The notes beneath the pieces are model-generated. The model saw only the letters and a program-made list of their open reading frames with translations. It searched no databases and was not told the origin of the DNA. This document shows, piece by piece, positions 36,565-47,225 of a stretch of 50,888 nucleotides of DNA. The position numbers were made by a program, and so were the translations under genes. Numbering within the stretch: position 1 is the first letter of the stretch; each line of letters starts with the position of its first letter. Origin of the DNA: Acinetobacter sp. WC-141. Lineage in GTDB: Bacteria > Pseudomonadota > Gammaproteobacteria > Pseudomonadales > Moraxellaceae. The stretch covers positions 1 through 50,888 of the forward strand of contig NZ_AMSS01000067.1 in the NCBI RefSeq assembly GCF_000313935.1, read 5' to 3'.

Positions 36565-36583
36565 GCGCCTCGGTGTGAGGCGC
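36565..36583 (-). promoter_or_regulatory. GC-rich intercistronic hairpin between quiC and quiX
   Basis: Perfect 7-bp stem GCGCCTC (36565-36571) / GAGGCGC (36577-36583) with a 5-nt loop in the 69-bp gap. No T tract follows on the minus strand. It is much more GC-rich than its surroundings and could be an RNA-stability or processing element. Confidence 0.45.
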
Positions 36584-36597
36584 TTGCCTTATTGTTA

Positions 36598-38052
36598 TTA
36601 TTTAATTTGGACGGCCGAACTAAGTTCAGACGTCGCACCAAAGCGATCAGTAATATTCGCTGTAATTGAGGCAACTTTTACAGACGGTTTCCAATTCGCT
36701 TTTGCATTGCCTTGGGCATCTGTAGCAACAGTAACAGCTCCTAAATATTGCTCAGCCTCTTTTGATGCCGCATTTTGATTTCCAAAGAACTCAACTTGGT
36801 AGCGTTGATTTGGTAAACCATTAACTTCAGCAGCAACTGAGCCTTTGTTCACAGTTAATTTAGGTGCTTTAATGCCCTGATTAGGTTGAGCATTACAGTT
36901 TTGTTCATTTGGTTGAGTACATGTTTTTTGTTGTTTCGATGGATCAACAACAACACCGCCACCACGCGAGCCTACAAACCCTGCATGCTCAAGTGCTGGC
37001 ACACCAAATACAATTGCACCCAAGCGCTGATTTGGTACACATGAACCACCCGCTTCACAGCGCTTAATATCTTTACCATTGTCCCAAATCTGGTTTTTAG
37101 TCAATGTAATTTTTGCAGTTGCATCTTTTTCCGAGCGAATAGCAACCCCAATCCGATTACCATGAATTCTATTGCTATCAAGGATATTACCGTCGCCAGT
37201 CATGTTAAAACCAATCGAGTTATTGGTCATTTCGTTGTAGGCAATGTAGTTACGCTTACCCCAGTTAATCTGTAAACCATCCGAATAGTTCTCGAATTTA
37301 TTACCCACTACCGCATTATCATTGCCCCACAAAATTTCAATACCTTGTGATGGCTCAGGGTTCGCTTTCGTTGAAACAAAATGGTTATTTGCAATTAAGT
37401 TAAACGCAGCGCCACGTGTCAGTTCTAAACCATCGCCATTGTCTTGGAAAATATTATCTAAAACCTTATTGTTATTGGTGGTGGTTGCCGTTGGGTTACC
37501 TTGCCCGTCATCACCTGTTAACATGACACCCGCACCACCATAGTTGTTACTAATACGGTTGTGTTGAATGAGGTTATTGCTTGAACGGTTAACCAAAACA
37601 CCAATACAAAAACGATGAATATCCAGACCTTTTAGCGTGACATTATTTACATCACGTAGTACTAAACCCGGTAAAGTCATCGTACGTACATTTGTTCCGT
37701 ACTGCTCGGGGTTTGCACCTGGACAAGCTTTTGCACCTTCACCTTTAATATAATTTGAACCATCAATTGCGATATATTCGCCAGTTTTATCCCACTGAGT
37801 ACCAATGATTTTAACTGGTGCTTTAATTTCAGGAAGCGCGCTGTTTAATTTTATTGCATAAGGTGCTTTGCCCACTGCCTGAATTAAAATATCGCTCGCT
37901 TCATTTGGGGTTGCATTGGCTTGTTCAATTGCCCAGCGTAAAGAGCCTTTATTGTTATCGTCTTGATAGCGATCAACAACATAAGTTTGTGCCGAAGCTA
38001 CTCCTGAAACCATCAAACCTAATGCAAGAGTAGTTAAACGTAATGTATTCAT
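36598..38052 (-). CDS. quiC: 3-dehydroshikimate dehydratase, right-handed beta-helix type
   Basis: 484 residues with signal peptide MNTLRLTTLALGLMVSGVASA, so periplasmic. The body is a parallel beta-helix of repeated Asn-rich turns (NNVTLKGLDIHRF, NNLIQHNRISNNYGGAGVML, NKVLDNIFQDNGDGLEL, NRIHGNRIGVAI). It dehydrates 3-dehydroshikimate to protocatechuate. The fold differs from the TIM-barrel QuiC of pseudomonads and could be misread as a polysaccharide lyase; the operon position fixes the call. Length matches ADP1 QuiC. Confidence 0.88.
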   Translation of the reverse strand: MNTLRLTTLALGLMVSGVASAQTYVVDRYQDDNNKGSLRWAIEQANATPNEASDILIQAVGKAPYAIKLNSALPEIKAPVKIIGTQWDKTGEYIAIDGSNYIKGEGAKACPGANPEQYGTNVRTMTLPGLVLRDVNNVTLKGLDIHRFCIGVLVNRSSNNLIQHNRISNNYGGAGVMLTGDDGQGNPTATTTNNNKVLDNIFQDNGDGLELTRGAAFNLIANNHFVSTKANPEPSQGIEILWGNDNAVVGNKFENYSDGLQINWGKRNYIAYNEMTNNSIGFNMTGDGNILDSNRIHGNRIGVAIRSEKDATAKITLTKNQIWDNGKDIKRCEAGGSCVPNQRLGAIVFGVPALEHAGFVGSRGGGVVVDPSKQQKTCTQPNEQNCNAQPNQGIKAPKLTVNKGSVAAEVNGLPNQRYQVEFFGNQNAASKEAEQYLGAVTVATDAQGNAKANWKPSVKVASITANITDRFGATSELSSAVQIK

Positions 38053-38071
38053 TTCATCATATCCTTATGAT

Positions 38072-38914
38072 TTATGGGTTTGTTGGTTGAACGGTTTGTA
38101 AAATCTGTTTGAGCTTGGTCACATCAATTTGACCCGGTGCAGAAGCCTGACCAATCATGCCAAAGCTATAACTTCCGCCCATATTGGCTGTCGCAACACG
38201 AGAAATCGTACCTAGCTGTCCCATCGACATCGTTAACAATGGTTTAGTGGTTTGCTGACTTACTTTTAAAGTTGCGTTCATTAAAGTGAAAACGTCTTGT
38301 TTAGATTTAGGCATTACAGCAATTTTTAAAATATCTGCGCCCATCTGGTCTTGTTTTAACAAGCGTTTTTCAATTTCATCTTGGCTTGGCGTTTTTTGGA
38401 AGTCGTGATTAGACATGACAACTAACACTTTCTTTTGATGTGCTTTTTGAACAATTTCTGAAACTACTTTTTGATCACGGAACATTTCAACATCTAACCA
38501 GTCCATGAACGGATTTTTTAAATAAGCCTGATAAGTTTTGCCATAATCTGCATCGCTAATTTCAAGCTGTCCACCTTCGTTTTTAGTACGAATTGTGGCA
38601 ATCATTGGCTTATTACCTAAAATCTTTTTCAACTCGTGGCCCAACGCAATCACTTGTTTTGTATCGCTGGCAAAACTAAGTAAATCGATACGAAATTCTG
38701 CTAAATCGGCATCTGCTGTATTTGCAATGACTTGAGCTTGCGCTAAAGCTTGTTCTTTGGTTTTTGCTGTAATTGGAACAATTGTTTTAACTGCTGTAGT
38801 CGCAGGTTGTGTTTGAGTAGCTAAAGCAACAGGTTCAGCATTCACCTGTGCTGTAAAAAATGGGAGTGCAAGCAAACTTAAGCTTAATAATGTTTTCATG
38901 TTCATATCATTCAT
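38072..38914 (-). CDS. quiB: periplasmic type I 3-dehydroquinate dehydratase
   Basis: 280 residues. An N-terminal signal peptide (MKTLLSLSLLALPFFTAQVNA) precedes a class I dehydroquinase domain. The Schiff-base lysine is in ADILKIAVMPKS and the partner histidine in VVMSNHDFQ. It turns 3-dehydroquinate into 3-dehydroshikimate for catabolism; the signal peptide keeps it apart from the biosynthetic enzyme in the cytoplasm. The start has AAGGA four bases upstream, next to the base of a terminator-like hairpin. Confidence 0.92.
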   Translation of the reverse strand: MNDMNMKTLLSLSLLALPFFTAQVNAEPVALATQTQPATTAVKTIVPITAKTKEQALAQAQVIANTADADLAEFRIDLLSFASDTKQVIALGHELKKILGNKPMIATIRTKNEGGQLEISDADYGKTYQAYLKNPFMDWLDVEMFRDQKVVSEIVQKAHQKKVLVVMSNHDFQKTPSQDEIEKRLLKQDQMGADILKIAVMPKSKQDVFTLMNATLKVSQQTTKPLLTMSMGQLGTISRVATANMGGSYSFGMIGQASAPGQIDVTKLKQILQTVQPTNP

Positions 38915-38916
38915 CC

Positions 38917-38960
38917 TTAAAAAAGGCTACACGCATCCATAGTCGATCATATGTAGCCTT
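38917..38960 (-). promoter_or_regulatory. attenuator-like hairpin between pcaG and quiB
   Basis: Nine-bp stem TGTAGCCTT (38952-38960) / AAGGCTACA (38923-38931) with a 20-nt loop. On the minus strand it runs straight into TTTTT and then AAGGA, the quiB ribosome site. It has the form of an intrinsic terminator inside an operon, placed exactly where the pca genes end and the qui genes begin. Confidence 0.65.
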
Positions 38961-38969
38961 AGGTGTTTC

Positions 38970-39599
38970 TTAAATATCAAAAAATACAGTTTCGTTATCG
39001 CCCTGAATACGTATATCGAAGCGGTAAACAACTTCGCCATTTTGTTCAGAACGTTTTGCAATAAGCGTCTGACGACGTGGTGCCCATTCAATACTATTTA
39101 GAATTGGGTCATTTGCGTTCGCTTCAGCTTCATCTTCAAAATAAACACGTGTATGAAGACCTAAGTTAATACCGCGAGCGAAAATCACTAATGCAATATG
39201 AGGTGCTTGAGTTGAACCTTTGCGGCCCGCAGTTGCACCCGGCTTAATTGTATTAAAGCTCCAGATACCTGTTTCAAAGTCAGCTCCCGTACGGCCCCAA
39301 CCGTGAAATGCAGGATCAGCTTTTTGCTCACGCGTATCTGCCTGACTTGGGAAAATACCGTTCGCATCGGCTTGCCAAATTTCGATGAGCACATCGCGTA
39401 GCGGTAAACCTAGTCCGTCAAAAACCTGACCTTCAAGACGAATACGCTCGCCTTTGGTTTGGTCTTGTACCAACTGGTTATTAAAGTTGTTTTCAAACAC
39501 TTCAATATTTGCTTGTTGTGGCAATAAACCAATGTGGACGTAAGGACCACCTGTTTGAGATGGAGTTTCTTTTAATTCCTGAAAATTCCAGTTATTCAT
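38970..39599 (-). CDS. pcaG: protocatechuate 3,4-dioxygenase alpha subunit
   Basis: 209-residue alpha chain of the intradiol dioxygenase that cleaves protocatechuate to 3-carboxy-cis,cis-muconate. It has the family's N-terminal region (TPSQTGGPYVHIGL), the DGLGLPLRDVLIEIWQADANG core and QAPHIALVIFARG. It lacks the full set of iron ligands, which are in PcaH, as usual for alpha chains. It lies 15 bp after pcaH. Confidence 0.95.
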   Translation of the reverse strand: MNNWNFQELKETPSQTGGPYVHIGLLPQQANIEVFENNFNNQLVQDQTKGERIRLEGQVFDGLGLPLRDVLIEIWQADANGIFPSQADTREQKADPAFHGWGRTGADFETGIWSFNTIKPGATAGRKGSTQAPHIALVIFARGINLGLHTRVYFEDEAEANANDPILNSIEWAPRRQTLIAKRSEQNGEVVYRFDIRIQGDNETVFFDI

Positions 39600-39613
39600 G
39601 CTCGTGCTCCCGA

Positions 39614-40763
<1,150 letters not shown>

Positions 40764-40778
40764 TGTGATAGACCTCTA

Positions 40779-42134
40779 TTAAGTTGCATCGGTATGCGCA
40801 ACAAGTGATTTAACAAATACAGCAACAGCCGCAGCAGTCGCTGGAATTAGTAATAAACTGAGAATGGCAGTAAATGACCAATCATTTCCGAGTAGTACAG
40901 CACCAATCCAAGCACCAAATACTGCCCCGAAACGACCAATACCCGTCATCCAAGACACACCCGTTGCACGGCACTGCGTTGGATAGAAACGTGCACTTAA
41001 AGCTGGCATTGAAGATTGCGCACCATTAATCGCGATACCTGCACAAAGCACCAATACAGCAAGTAATGTTGAGTTTCCTAAGCTTTGACCAACAGCAATC
41101 GCAAATAGACCAGCGGCAAAATAGAAAATGGCAATGACTCGGTTCGGGTTAAATTTGTCCATCGCCCAACCAATAAACAATGCACTTACCACACCACCAA
41201 ACTGGAACAATCCGCCAATAAATGCAGCACGCTCCATTGAAGCACCTGTTTCACGCATCAGTGTTGGTAACCAGCTTGTCAGCAAGTAAACAACTACCAA
41301 GCCCATGAAATAGGTCAACCAAAGTAAAAGCGTTCCTTTTGCATATGGTTTAGAAAACATAATTCCAAAGACATTTTTCTTTTGAGCTGTTTCAGTTTTC
41401 TCTTCTGGCACATGAAATGCAGTAGCATTTTGAATTTGGGTTGGCGCGATATGATTTAAAATTTTGCGTACTTTTTCAGGGTCTTTGCCTTTAACAATTA
41501 AAAAGCGGTAAGACTCAGGTAAAACAAAAATTACTAAAATCATCAAGATTAAAGGCGACCAACCACCAAGCAAAAATAAGCTATGCCAACCATAGGTCGG
41601 AATAAGCCAGCTGCTAATAAAACCACCTGTTGCCATACCTAGGTTGTAGCCACAGAACATGCATGTCACGAGCAGTGAACGAATGCGTGTTGGACAGTAT
41701 TCAGAGAATAATGTGGTGGCATTTGGCATAGCTGCGCCAAGACCAATACCTGTTAAAAAGCGTAATACAACAAGGTTATCCAGATTTGTTGCATAAGCAG
41801 ATGCCAAGGTGAACCCACCAAATACGAGCATCGAAAAAGCTAAAACGATTTTGCGGCCAAAACGGTCAGCTGTCGGTCCAGAAACCAAAGCTCCAATAAT
41901 CATTCCACCAAGTGCAGCACTCATCACTGGGCCTAACTGAGAGCGGTCAACGCCCCAGTCTTGAGCCAAAGCCGGAGCGATAAAGCCCATTGCAGCAGTA
42001 TCGATACCATCAGTAAAAATAATTAAGAAACAGATGATTGCGATCATCCATTGATATTTACTAAGTGGAGCATCATTAATCAGTGCTTGAGCATCGATAC
42101 TTTTGTTTGGTGCAGCGTAATCCTGAGACGCCAT
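40779..42134 (-). CDS. pcaK: aromatic acid/H+ symporter (4-hydroxybenzoate/protocatechuate uptake)
   Basis: 451-residue MFS transporter of the aromatic acid:H+ symporter family. Twelve membrane segments; TDGIDTAAMGFIAPALA in helix 1 holds the acidic motif important in this family, and SGPTADRFGRKIV is the conserved loop 2-3. A central cytoplasmic loop lies near residues 220-250. Within the pca operon it imports 4-hydroxybenzoate or protocatechuate. Confidence 0.93.
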   Translation of the reverse strand: MASQDYAAPNKSIDAQALINDAPLSKYQWMIAIICFLIIFTDGIDTAAMGFIAPALAQDWGVDRSQLGPVMSAALGGMIIGALVSGPTADRFGRKIVLAFSMLVFGGFTLASAYATNLDNLVVLRFLTGIGLGAAMPNATTLFSEYCPTRIRSLLVTCMFCGYNLGMATGGFISSWLIPTYGWHSLFLLGGWSPLILMILVIFVLPESYRFLIVKGKDPEKVRKILNHIAPTQIQNATAFHVPEEKTETAQKKNVFGIMFSKPYAKGTLLLWLTYFMGLVVVYLLTSWLPTLMRETGASMERAAFIGGLFQFGGVVSALFIGWAMDKFNPNRVIAIFYFAAGLFAIAVGQSLGNSTLLAVLVLCAGIAINGAQSSMPALSARFYPTQCRATGVSWMTGIGRFGAVFGAWIGAVLLGNDWSFTAILSLLLIPATAAAVAVFVKSLVAHTDAT

Positions 42135-42176
42135 ATTTGCCTCCTTAAGGCCAATTCCTTTTAAACTGCTAAATTT

Positions 42177-42962
42177 CTAAAGCTGTTGAATAAATCGAGT
42201 TAATTCCTGAGTAAATTTTTGCGGTTGCTCGATATTAGAAAGATGTGATGCATCTACTTTCGCAAGTTGACTGTTGTCGATAGCACGCTGCATAAACTCA
42301 GCATCTGCTACTGTAGTTACCGGATCGTATGTTCCTGCAATGAGCAGTACCGGAATTTGGATTTGTGCAATTTCATCTCTTAAATCGGCATGTGCTAAAG
42401 CACGACATGCATTGGCATAACCTTGTGCGGGTGTGTTTGCTAGACTTTGAATGGTCGTTTGTGCAACAACATTATGTTGATAGTCAAATTTTTCGCTAAA
42501 CCAACGGGTGTGTGTCGTTTTAACCAACTCAGCCAGACCATTTTGTTCTACTGATTCAGCGCGGCTCAACCAAGCATCAGCCTGTCCAATTTTGGCTGCC
42601 GAGTTCGCAACAGTAATGCTTAGAAAGCGCTCTGGGTAATGGATACCTAACCAAAGCCCTGTAATTCCGCCCATTGAAATGCCACAAAAGTGAGCTTTTT
42701 CAATATTTAAAGCATCTAGAATATCTACAACATCTTCCGCTAAATTTTGCAATGAAGTGTCGCCAATCACCTCACTTTCACCATGACCACGTGTGTCGTA
42801 TGTAATGACATTAAAATGACTTTTCAATTCACTTACCTGTGACTGCCACATACCATAATCTGTGCCTAATGAATTAGAGAATACAAGCACAGGAGCGTCT
42901 TTTAAGCCTTCGGTATAAACAGCTAGCTGTTTTCCTTGGCGATTGCTAATAGTCTGTTTCAC
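42177..42962 (-). CDS. pcaD: 3-oxoadipate enol-lactonase, protocatechuate branch
   Basis: Alpha/beta hydrolase of 261 residues with nucleophile Ser96 in FCGISMGG, acidic residue in GTYDPVT and His in DASHLSN. Same reaction as CatD (651-1430). The two share motifs at matching positions but differ widely elsewhere. It overlaps the pcaB stop by 4 bp, so translation is probably coupled. Confidence 0.94.
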   Translation of the reverse strand: MKQTISNRQGKQLAVYTEGLKDAPVLVFSNSLGTDYGMWQSQVSELKSHFNVITYDTRGHGESEVIGDTSLQNLAEDVVDILDALNIEKAHFCGISMGGITGLWLGIHYPERFLSITVANSAAKIGQADAWLSRAESVEQNGLAELVKTTHTRWFSEKFDYQHNVVAQTTIQSLANTPAQGYANACRALAHADLRDEIAQIQIPVLLIAGTYDPVTTVADAEFMQRAIDNSQLAKVDASHLSNIEQPQKFTQELTRFIQQL

Positions 42963-44314
42963 TTTGGCTCTCCTTGTGCTTCTTGCAAAACTGCATCAAT
43001 CTGTTGCTGAATATTGCCTAAATAGTTTTCTGGTTTAAAAATATCTTGTATTTCTGCTTGGCTAAACTGCCCTTTTACTTCGTCTAATTGGCTAACAACA
43101 TCAAACAAATGCAGGTTTTGTGCTACTGCTGTTTTACAAGCTGCTTCAACTAAATGATGAGCATTTAAACGACCAATTTTTGGAGCTAGTGCCATCATTA
43201 CAGCTTCTGCCATAATCAACCCGTTGGTACACTCAAGGTTCTGTTGCATATGCTCAGCATTAACTTCAAAACCTTGTAAAACTTCACTAGTACGACTTAA
43301 TGATCCAGCACAAAGCTGAAAAATTTCAGGGATTGCTAACCATTCTGCATGCCATGCGCCTAAGCTACGCTCATGTTCCTGCACCATGCTTTGATAGATG
43401 CTAGACATAAGTGCTGGTACACGATTTGCTGCTGCAAGTACTGAAGCTGCTGCGACTGGATTACGCTTATGCGGCATGGTCGATGAACCACCACGTCCCT
43501 TCGCAGTTGGCTCAAACAACTCTGCAATTTCAGTTTGCATCATCAGTGACCAATCACGTGCCATCTTGCCCATATTCCCAACAATCATGCCAAGCACACT
43601 TGCGATTTCTACAATACGGTCGCGCTCACCATGCCATGTACTTGTCGGTACAGTCAGATTCAGCTGCTGAGCAAATGAACTGACCACAAGTGAACCTTGA
43701 TCTTGCAAAGAAGCTAAGGAACCCACAGCACCACCTAACTGGGCAGTGAGCACACGTGATTTCATGGCTTGAATACGGTCTAAATCACGTTTAAATGCAG
43801 AAGCCCAACGAGCGAGTTTATGCCCTAAAGTGATTGGCAAAGCTTGCTGTAACCATGTACGTCCAATCATGACTTGATGGCGATATTGCTTGGCTTGCTG
43901 TAATGCTATGGCATAGCATTGTTGAAGTTGAGCTTCCACAATGTTCATGGCATCGCGGCATTGTAAAATGCATGCTGTGTCTAAAATATCCTGACTCGTT
44001 ACGCCCCAATGCACATAACGTGAAGCATCTTCATCTACATCTTTAACAATTGCCGTAAGCTGCTTTACAAATGGGATTGCGATATTTCCAGCTAAGCCAG
44101 TTGCTACAGCCAACGCTGGAAAATCAAACTTTTCTATTGCCTGCTCAGCTACTTGGGCAATGGTATTAGCCGCATTTTGAGGAATCACGCCAACTTTTGC
44201 CTGTGCTTGAGCTAACGCAACTTCAACCTGAATCATATATGTGATTAAAGATGAGTCACTAAAGATGTCAGTGACGTCTTTTTGATAAAACAAGCTGGCA
44301 TATAACTGGCTCAT
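42959..44314 (-). CDS. pcaB: 3-carboxy-cis,cis-muconate cycloisomerase
   Basis: 451 residues, fumarase/aspartase superfamily, with the signature GGSSTMPHKRNPV near residue 280 and the WGVTSQDILDTA segment. It lactonises 3-carboxymuconate to gamma-carboxymuconolactone. It sits 2 bp after the pcaF stop and overlaps pcaD by 4 bp. Confidence 0.95.
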   Translation of the reverse strand: MSQLYASLFYQKDVTDIFSDSSLITYMIQVEVALAQAQAKVGVIPQNAANTIAQVAEQAIEKFDFPALAVATGLAGNIAIPFVKQLTAIVKDVDEDASRYVHWGVTSQDILDTACILQCRDAMNIVEAQLQQCYAIALQQAKQYRHQVMIGRTWLQQALPITLGHKLARWASAFKRDLDRIQAMKSRVLTAQLGGAVGSLASLQDQGSLVVSSFAQQLNLTVPTSTWHGERDRIVEIASVLGMIVGNMGKMARDWSLMMQTEIAELFEPTAKGRGGSSTMPHKRNPVAAASVLAAANRVPALMSSIYQSMVQEHERSLGAWHAEWLAIPEIFQLCAGSLSRTSEVLQGFEVNAEHMQQNLECTNGLIMAEAVMMALAPKIGRLNAHHLVEAACKTAVAQNLHLFDVVSQLDEVKGQFSQAEIQDIFKPENYLGNIQQQIDAVLQEAQGEPK

Positions 44315-44316
44315 GA

Positions 44317-45528
44317 TTAGACTCTCTCAATAATCAATGCGATGCCTTGCCCCACACCAATACACATTGAACATAAGGCATAACGTCCACCTGTTTGTTC
44401 AAGCTGGTTTAGGGCTGTGGTCACAAGGCGTGCACCTGAAGCACCAAGTGGATGACCTAAAGCGATTGCACCACCGTTTGGATTTACCTTGGTAGAATCG
44501 TCTGGCAAGCCTAAATCACGGGTCACTGCCAAAGCTTGTGCAGCAAAGGCTTCATTGAGTTCAATTACATCCATCTGATCTAAAGTCAGGTTGGCTTGTT
44601 TAAGTAATTTTTTAATCGCTGGTGCCGGAGCAAAACCCATAATGCGCGGTTCTACACCCACTGCTGTTGAGGCAATGATCTTGGCACGTGGTTTTAAGTT
44701 GTAAGCTTGAACTGCATCATCAGAAGCAATCAGTAGTGCCGCTGCACCATCGTTAATGCCTGAAGCATTCCCCGCAGTGACTGTGCCATCCGCTTTAACC
44801 ACAGGTTTAAGTTTGCTTAAAGCTTCAAGGGTTGTTGATGCACGTGGGTGCTCATCGGTATCAATCACAACAGCCTCACCCTTACGCTGAGGGATTTCAA
44901 CTGCCACGATTTCTTTAGAAAAAAAGCCTTTGGCTTGCGCGCTTGCGGTGCGTTGTTGGCTCACCAAGGCAAACTGGTCCTGATCTGCACGATTGACGTT
45001 GAACTGTTCAGCGACGTTTTCGGCAGTCTGGGGCATGGTGTCTACACCATACAATTCTTTAAGTTTCGGGTTAATGAAACGCCAACCCATAGTGGTGTCT
45101 TCAATCTTCTGGCTACGGCCAAAGGCACTGTCAGACTTACCCATCACATAAGGTGCACGGCTCATGCTTTCCACACCACCTGCAATCACCAAGTTTGCTT
45201 CACCAGCCTTAATGGCACGGGCAGCAATGGCAATGGCATCGAGTGATGAACCACATAAACGGTTAATGGTGGTTGCTGGAACTTGGTACGGCAAACCTGC
45301 AAGCAGTGCTGACATACGGCCCACGTTACGGTTATCTTCACCGGCTTGGTTAGCACAGCCATAGATCACATCATCGACCTGTTCCCAATCTACATTTGGG
45401 TTACGCTGCATGAGAGCCTTAATCGGTACAGCGCCAAGGTCATCGGCACGGACAGGAGCAAGGCCACCGGCATAACGGCCAAATGGAGTACGGATGGCAT
45501 CGATGATATAAGCGTTTTTTAATGTCAT
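44317..45528 (-). CDS. pcaF: beta-ketoadipyl-CoA thiolase, protocatechuate branch
   Basis: 403-residue thiolase. The acyl-accepting Cys is in [11 protein letters not shown] (near residue 90), the His in [16 protein letters not shown] and the second Cys in [10 protein letters not shown]. It makes succinyl-CoA and acetyl-CoA from beta-ketoadipyl-CoA. Its 3' half is almost the same as catF at 1-640, in opposite orientation; ADP1 is known to homogenise these two genes by gene conversion. Confidence 0.96.
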   Translation of the reverse strand: MTLKNAYIIDAIRTPFGRYAGGLAPVRADDLGAVPIKALMQRNPNVDWEQVDDVIYGCANQAGEDNRNVGRMSALLAGLPYQVPATTINRLCGSSLDAIAIAARAIKAGEANLVIAGGVESMSRAPYVMGKSDSAFGRSQKIEDTTMGWRFINPKLKELYGVDTMPQTAENVAEQFNVNRADQDQFALVSQQRTASAQAKGFFSKEIVAVEIPQRKGEAVVIDTDEHPRASTTLEALSKLKPVVKADGTVTAGNASGINDGAAALLIASDDAVQAYNLKPRAKIIASTAVGVEPRIMGFAPAPAIKKLLKQANLTLDQMDVIELNEAFAAQALAVTRDLGLPDDSTKVNPNGGAIALGHPLGASGARLVTTALNQLEQTGGRYALCSMCIGVGQGIALIIERV

Positions 45529-45540
45529 TTCCCTACTTCC

Positions 45541-46194
45541 TTACCCTTGAGTCGCATCAATCAAAGTTGCACCCGTTAAAGCCTGTAACTCTTCAAAGCT
45601 AAGACCTTCCACTTTCTCAATTACTTTTAAACCTTCGCTAGTCACATCAATCACACACAGGTCAGTGTAAATACGATCAACACATTTTTTACCCGTCACC
45701 GGATAACTCAGCTCAGCCACAATCTTTGGTTCACCTTGCTTGGTGACGTGGTCTGTCGTGATAAATACTTTCTTGGCACCTACAGCTAAATCCATTGCTC
45801 CACCCACCGCAGGAATCGCATCCGGTGCACCGGTGTGCCAGTTCGCCAAGTCACCATTCGCTGCAACCTGAAATGCGCCAAGCACTGCAATATCAAGGTG
45901 TCCACCACGCATCATCGCAAATGAATCACCATGGTGAAAAAAGCTGCCACCTTCAAGCATGGTCACAAACTCTTTACCCGCATTGATCAGTTCTGGGTCT
46001 TCTTCACCTGCCGCTGGAGGTGGACCAAATGCCAACAGGCCATTTTCAGAATGAAGGAAAATATCTTTATCGTTAGGTAGGTAGCTCGCGATCTTGGTTG
46101 GTAAACCAATACCCAAGTTCACATAGGCGCCATCTGGAATGTCTTGTGCCACACGTTTTGCAATCTGGTCACGGCTGAGTTTCTGGTAGCTCAT
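45541..46194 (-). CDS. pcaJ: 3-oxoadipate CoA-transferase subunit B
   Basis: 217 residues. The catalytic glutamate is Glu50 in LHSENGLL, with NLGIGLPTKIA upstream. It transfers CoA from succinyl-CoA to beta-ketoadipate as a heteromer with PcaI, encoded 18 bp upstream. An AAGGAG-like site precedes the ATG. Confidence 0.95.
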   Translation of the reverse strand: MSYQKLSRDQIAKRVAQDIPDGAYVNLGIGLPTKIASYLPNDKDIFLHSENGLLAFGPPPAAGEEDPELINAGKEFVTMLEGGSFFHHGDSFAMMRGGHLDIAVLGAFQVAANGDLANWHTGAPDAIPAVGGAMDLAVGAKKVFITTDHVTKQGEPKIVAELSYPVTGKKCVDRIYTDLCVIDVTSEGLKVIEKVEGLSFEELQALTGATLIDATQG

Positions 46195-46212
46195 GTTATT
46201 TCTCCTTATTGC

Positions 46213-46884
46213 TTACTGTGCTGGCGCTACTTGTACAACGTGCTGTACAAAGATACCTGGGGTAATGATGTGCTCCGGATCTAGGCCACCTAGCTCAACC
46301 ACTTCAGAAACCTGAACAATGGTGACATCCGCAGCCATGGCCATGATCGGGCCAAAGTTACGTGCAGATTTACGGTAAACCAGATTGCCCCAGCGGTCGC
46401 CCTTGTAGGCTTTAATCAAGGCAAAGTCAGCCTTAATCGGATATTCAAGTACGTAGTCTTTCCCGTCAATCTCACGAGTCTCTTTACCTTCGGCCAAAAG
46501 TGTTCCAAAGCCTGTTGGGGTAAATACAGCTCCAAGTCCCATACCTGCTGCCTGAATACGGCAAGCCAGATTGCCTTGTGGCACCACTTCCAGCTCGACC
46601 TTTCCGGCACGGTACAGCTCATCAAACACATAAGAGTCTGACTGACGTGGGAAAGAGCAAATCACTTTTTTAACCGAACCAGCTTTAAGAAGTTTAGCCA
46701 GACCATAATCACCATTACCGGCATTGTTGCTGACAATAGTTAAATCTTTAACACCGAGTTCAATAAGACCGTCAATGAGTTCAGCGGGTTGTCCTGCGGT
46801 ACCAAAACCACCAATCAGGATGGTTGCACCATCTTTAATCTGGGATAGAACCTCGCTAAGTGAGGACTTACTTTTGTCAATCAT
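46213..46884 (-). CDS. pcaI: 3-oxoadipate CoA-transferase subunit A
   Basis: 223 residues with the class I CoA-transferase A motif (ILIGGFGTAGQPAELI, SNNAGNGDYGLA). First gene of the 14-kb pca-qui operon. The PcaU-type operator lies about 165-205 bp upstream. The operon runs pcaIJFBDKCHG-quiBCXA with gaps mostly under 60 bp. Confidence 0.95.
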   Translation of the reverse strand: MIDKSKSSLSEVLSQIKDGATILIGGFGTAGQPAELIDGLIELGVKDLTIVSNNAGNGDYGLAKLLKAGSVKKVICSFPRQSDSYVFDELYRAGKVELEVVPQGNLACRIQAAGMGLGAVFTPTGFGTLLAEGKETREIDGKDYVLEYPIKADFALIKAYKGDRWGNLVYRKSARNFGPIMAMAADVTIVQVSEVVELGGLDPEHIITPGIFVQHVVQVAPAQ

Positions 46885-47050
46885 TAGACAACTCCATTGT
46901 GCTCATTGAAGAAGAAATAGATAAGAGATTTAGGCACACTGAGGTAAGATGAACAGATAAATATTTCACTCAATCCCGAGTGTTTCCCTTAGATTTCCTT
47001 TTAAACATTCTTGATAATTTTTGTAATTTGATCTAGTTATCAAACCATGG

Positions 47051-47090
47051 TTTTGTTCGGTATAAATAATTTTTGTTCGATGATCGAACA
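47051..47090 (-). promoter_or_regulatory. PcaU-type operator upstream of pcaI
   Basis: Perfect palindrome TGTTCGATGATCGAACA (47074-47090), with a further direct copy of its left arm exactly 20 bp away (TTTTGTTCGG 47051-47060 against TTTTGTTCGA 47071-47080). A palindrome plus one direct repeat two helical turns away is the described layout of the ADP1 PcaU site. A weaker TTGTCCGAT follows at 47103-47111. Confidence 0.75.
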
Positions 47091-47178
47091 TTATCTAATA
47101 TAGTTGTCCGATCTGAATAAATCCTAAAACTTATCAATGTAAAAGAATATGAGTGGTTATAAATAGATATGTAGAAAG

Positions 47179-47211
47179 AATTGCTTAGACGGTTTAATCA
47201 TCCAAGCAATT
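47179..47211 (-). terminator. probable terminator of ispD
   Basis: AATTGCTT (47179-47186) pairs with AAGCAATT (47204-47211), extended imperfectly inward. It is followed on the minus strand by CTTTC. It lies just after the ispD stop and would insulate the pca promoter. Confidence 0.5.
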
Positions 47212-47225
47212 TAAAAATAATAGAA

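Larger units (their letters stand above)
46885..47225 (-). other. pca operon leader and promoter region
   Basis: 341 bp between ispD and pcaI. It holds the ispD terminator-like hairpin, the PcaU-type operator and an AT-rich stretch that must carry the pcaI promoter. In strain ADP1 this place is followed by a divergent pcaU gene; here ispD comes next in the same direction. Confidence 0.6.

Noticed and set aside
36598..38052. Pectate lyase or other polysaccharide lyase
   Set aside because: The beta-helix fold is shared, but the position in pca-qui and the match in length to ADP1 QuiC indicate dehydroshikimate dehydratase.
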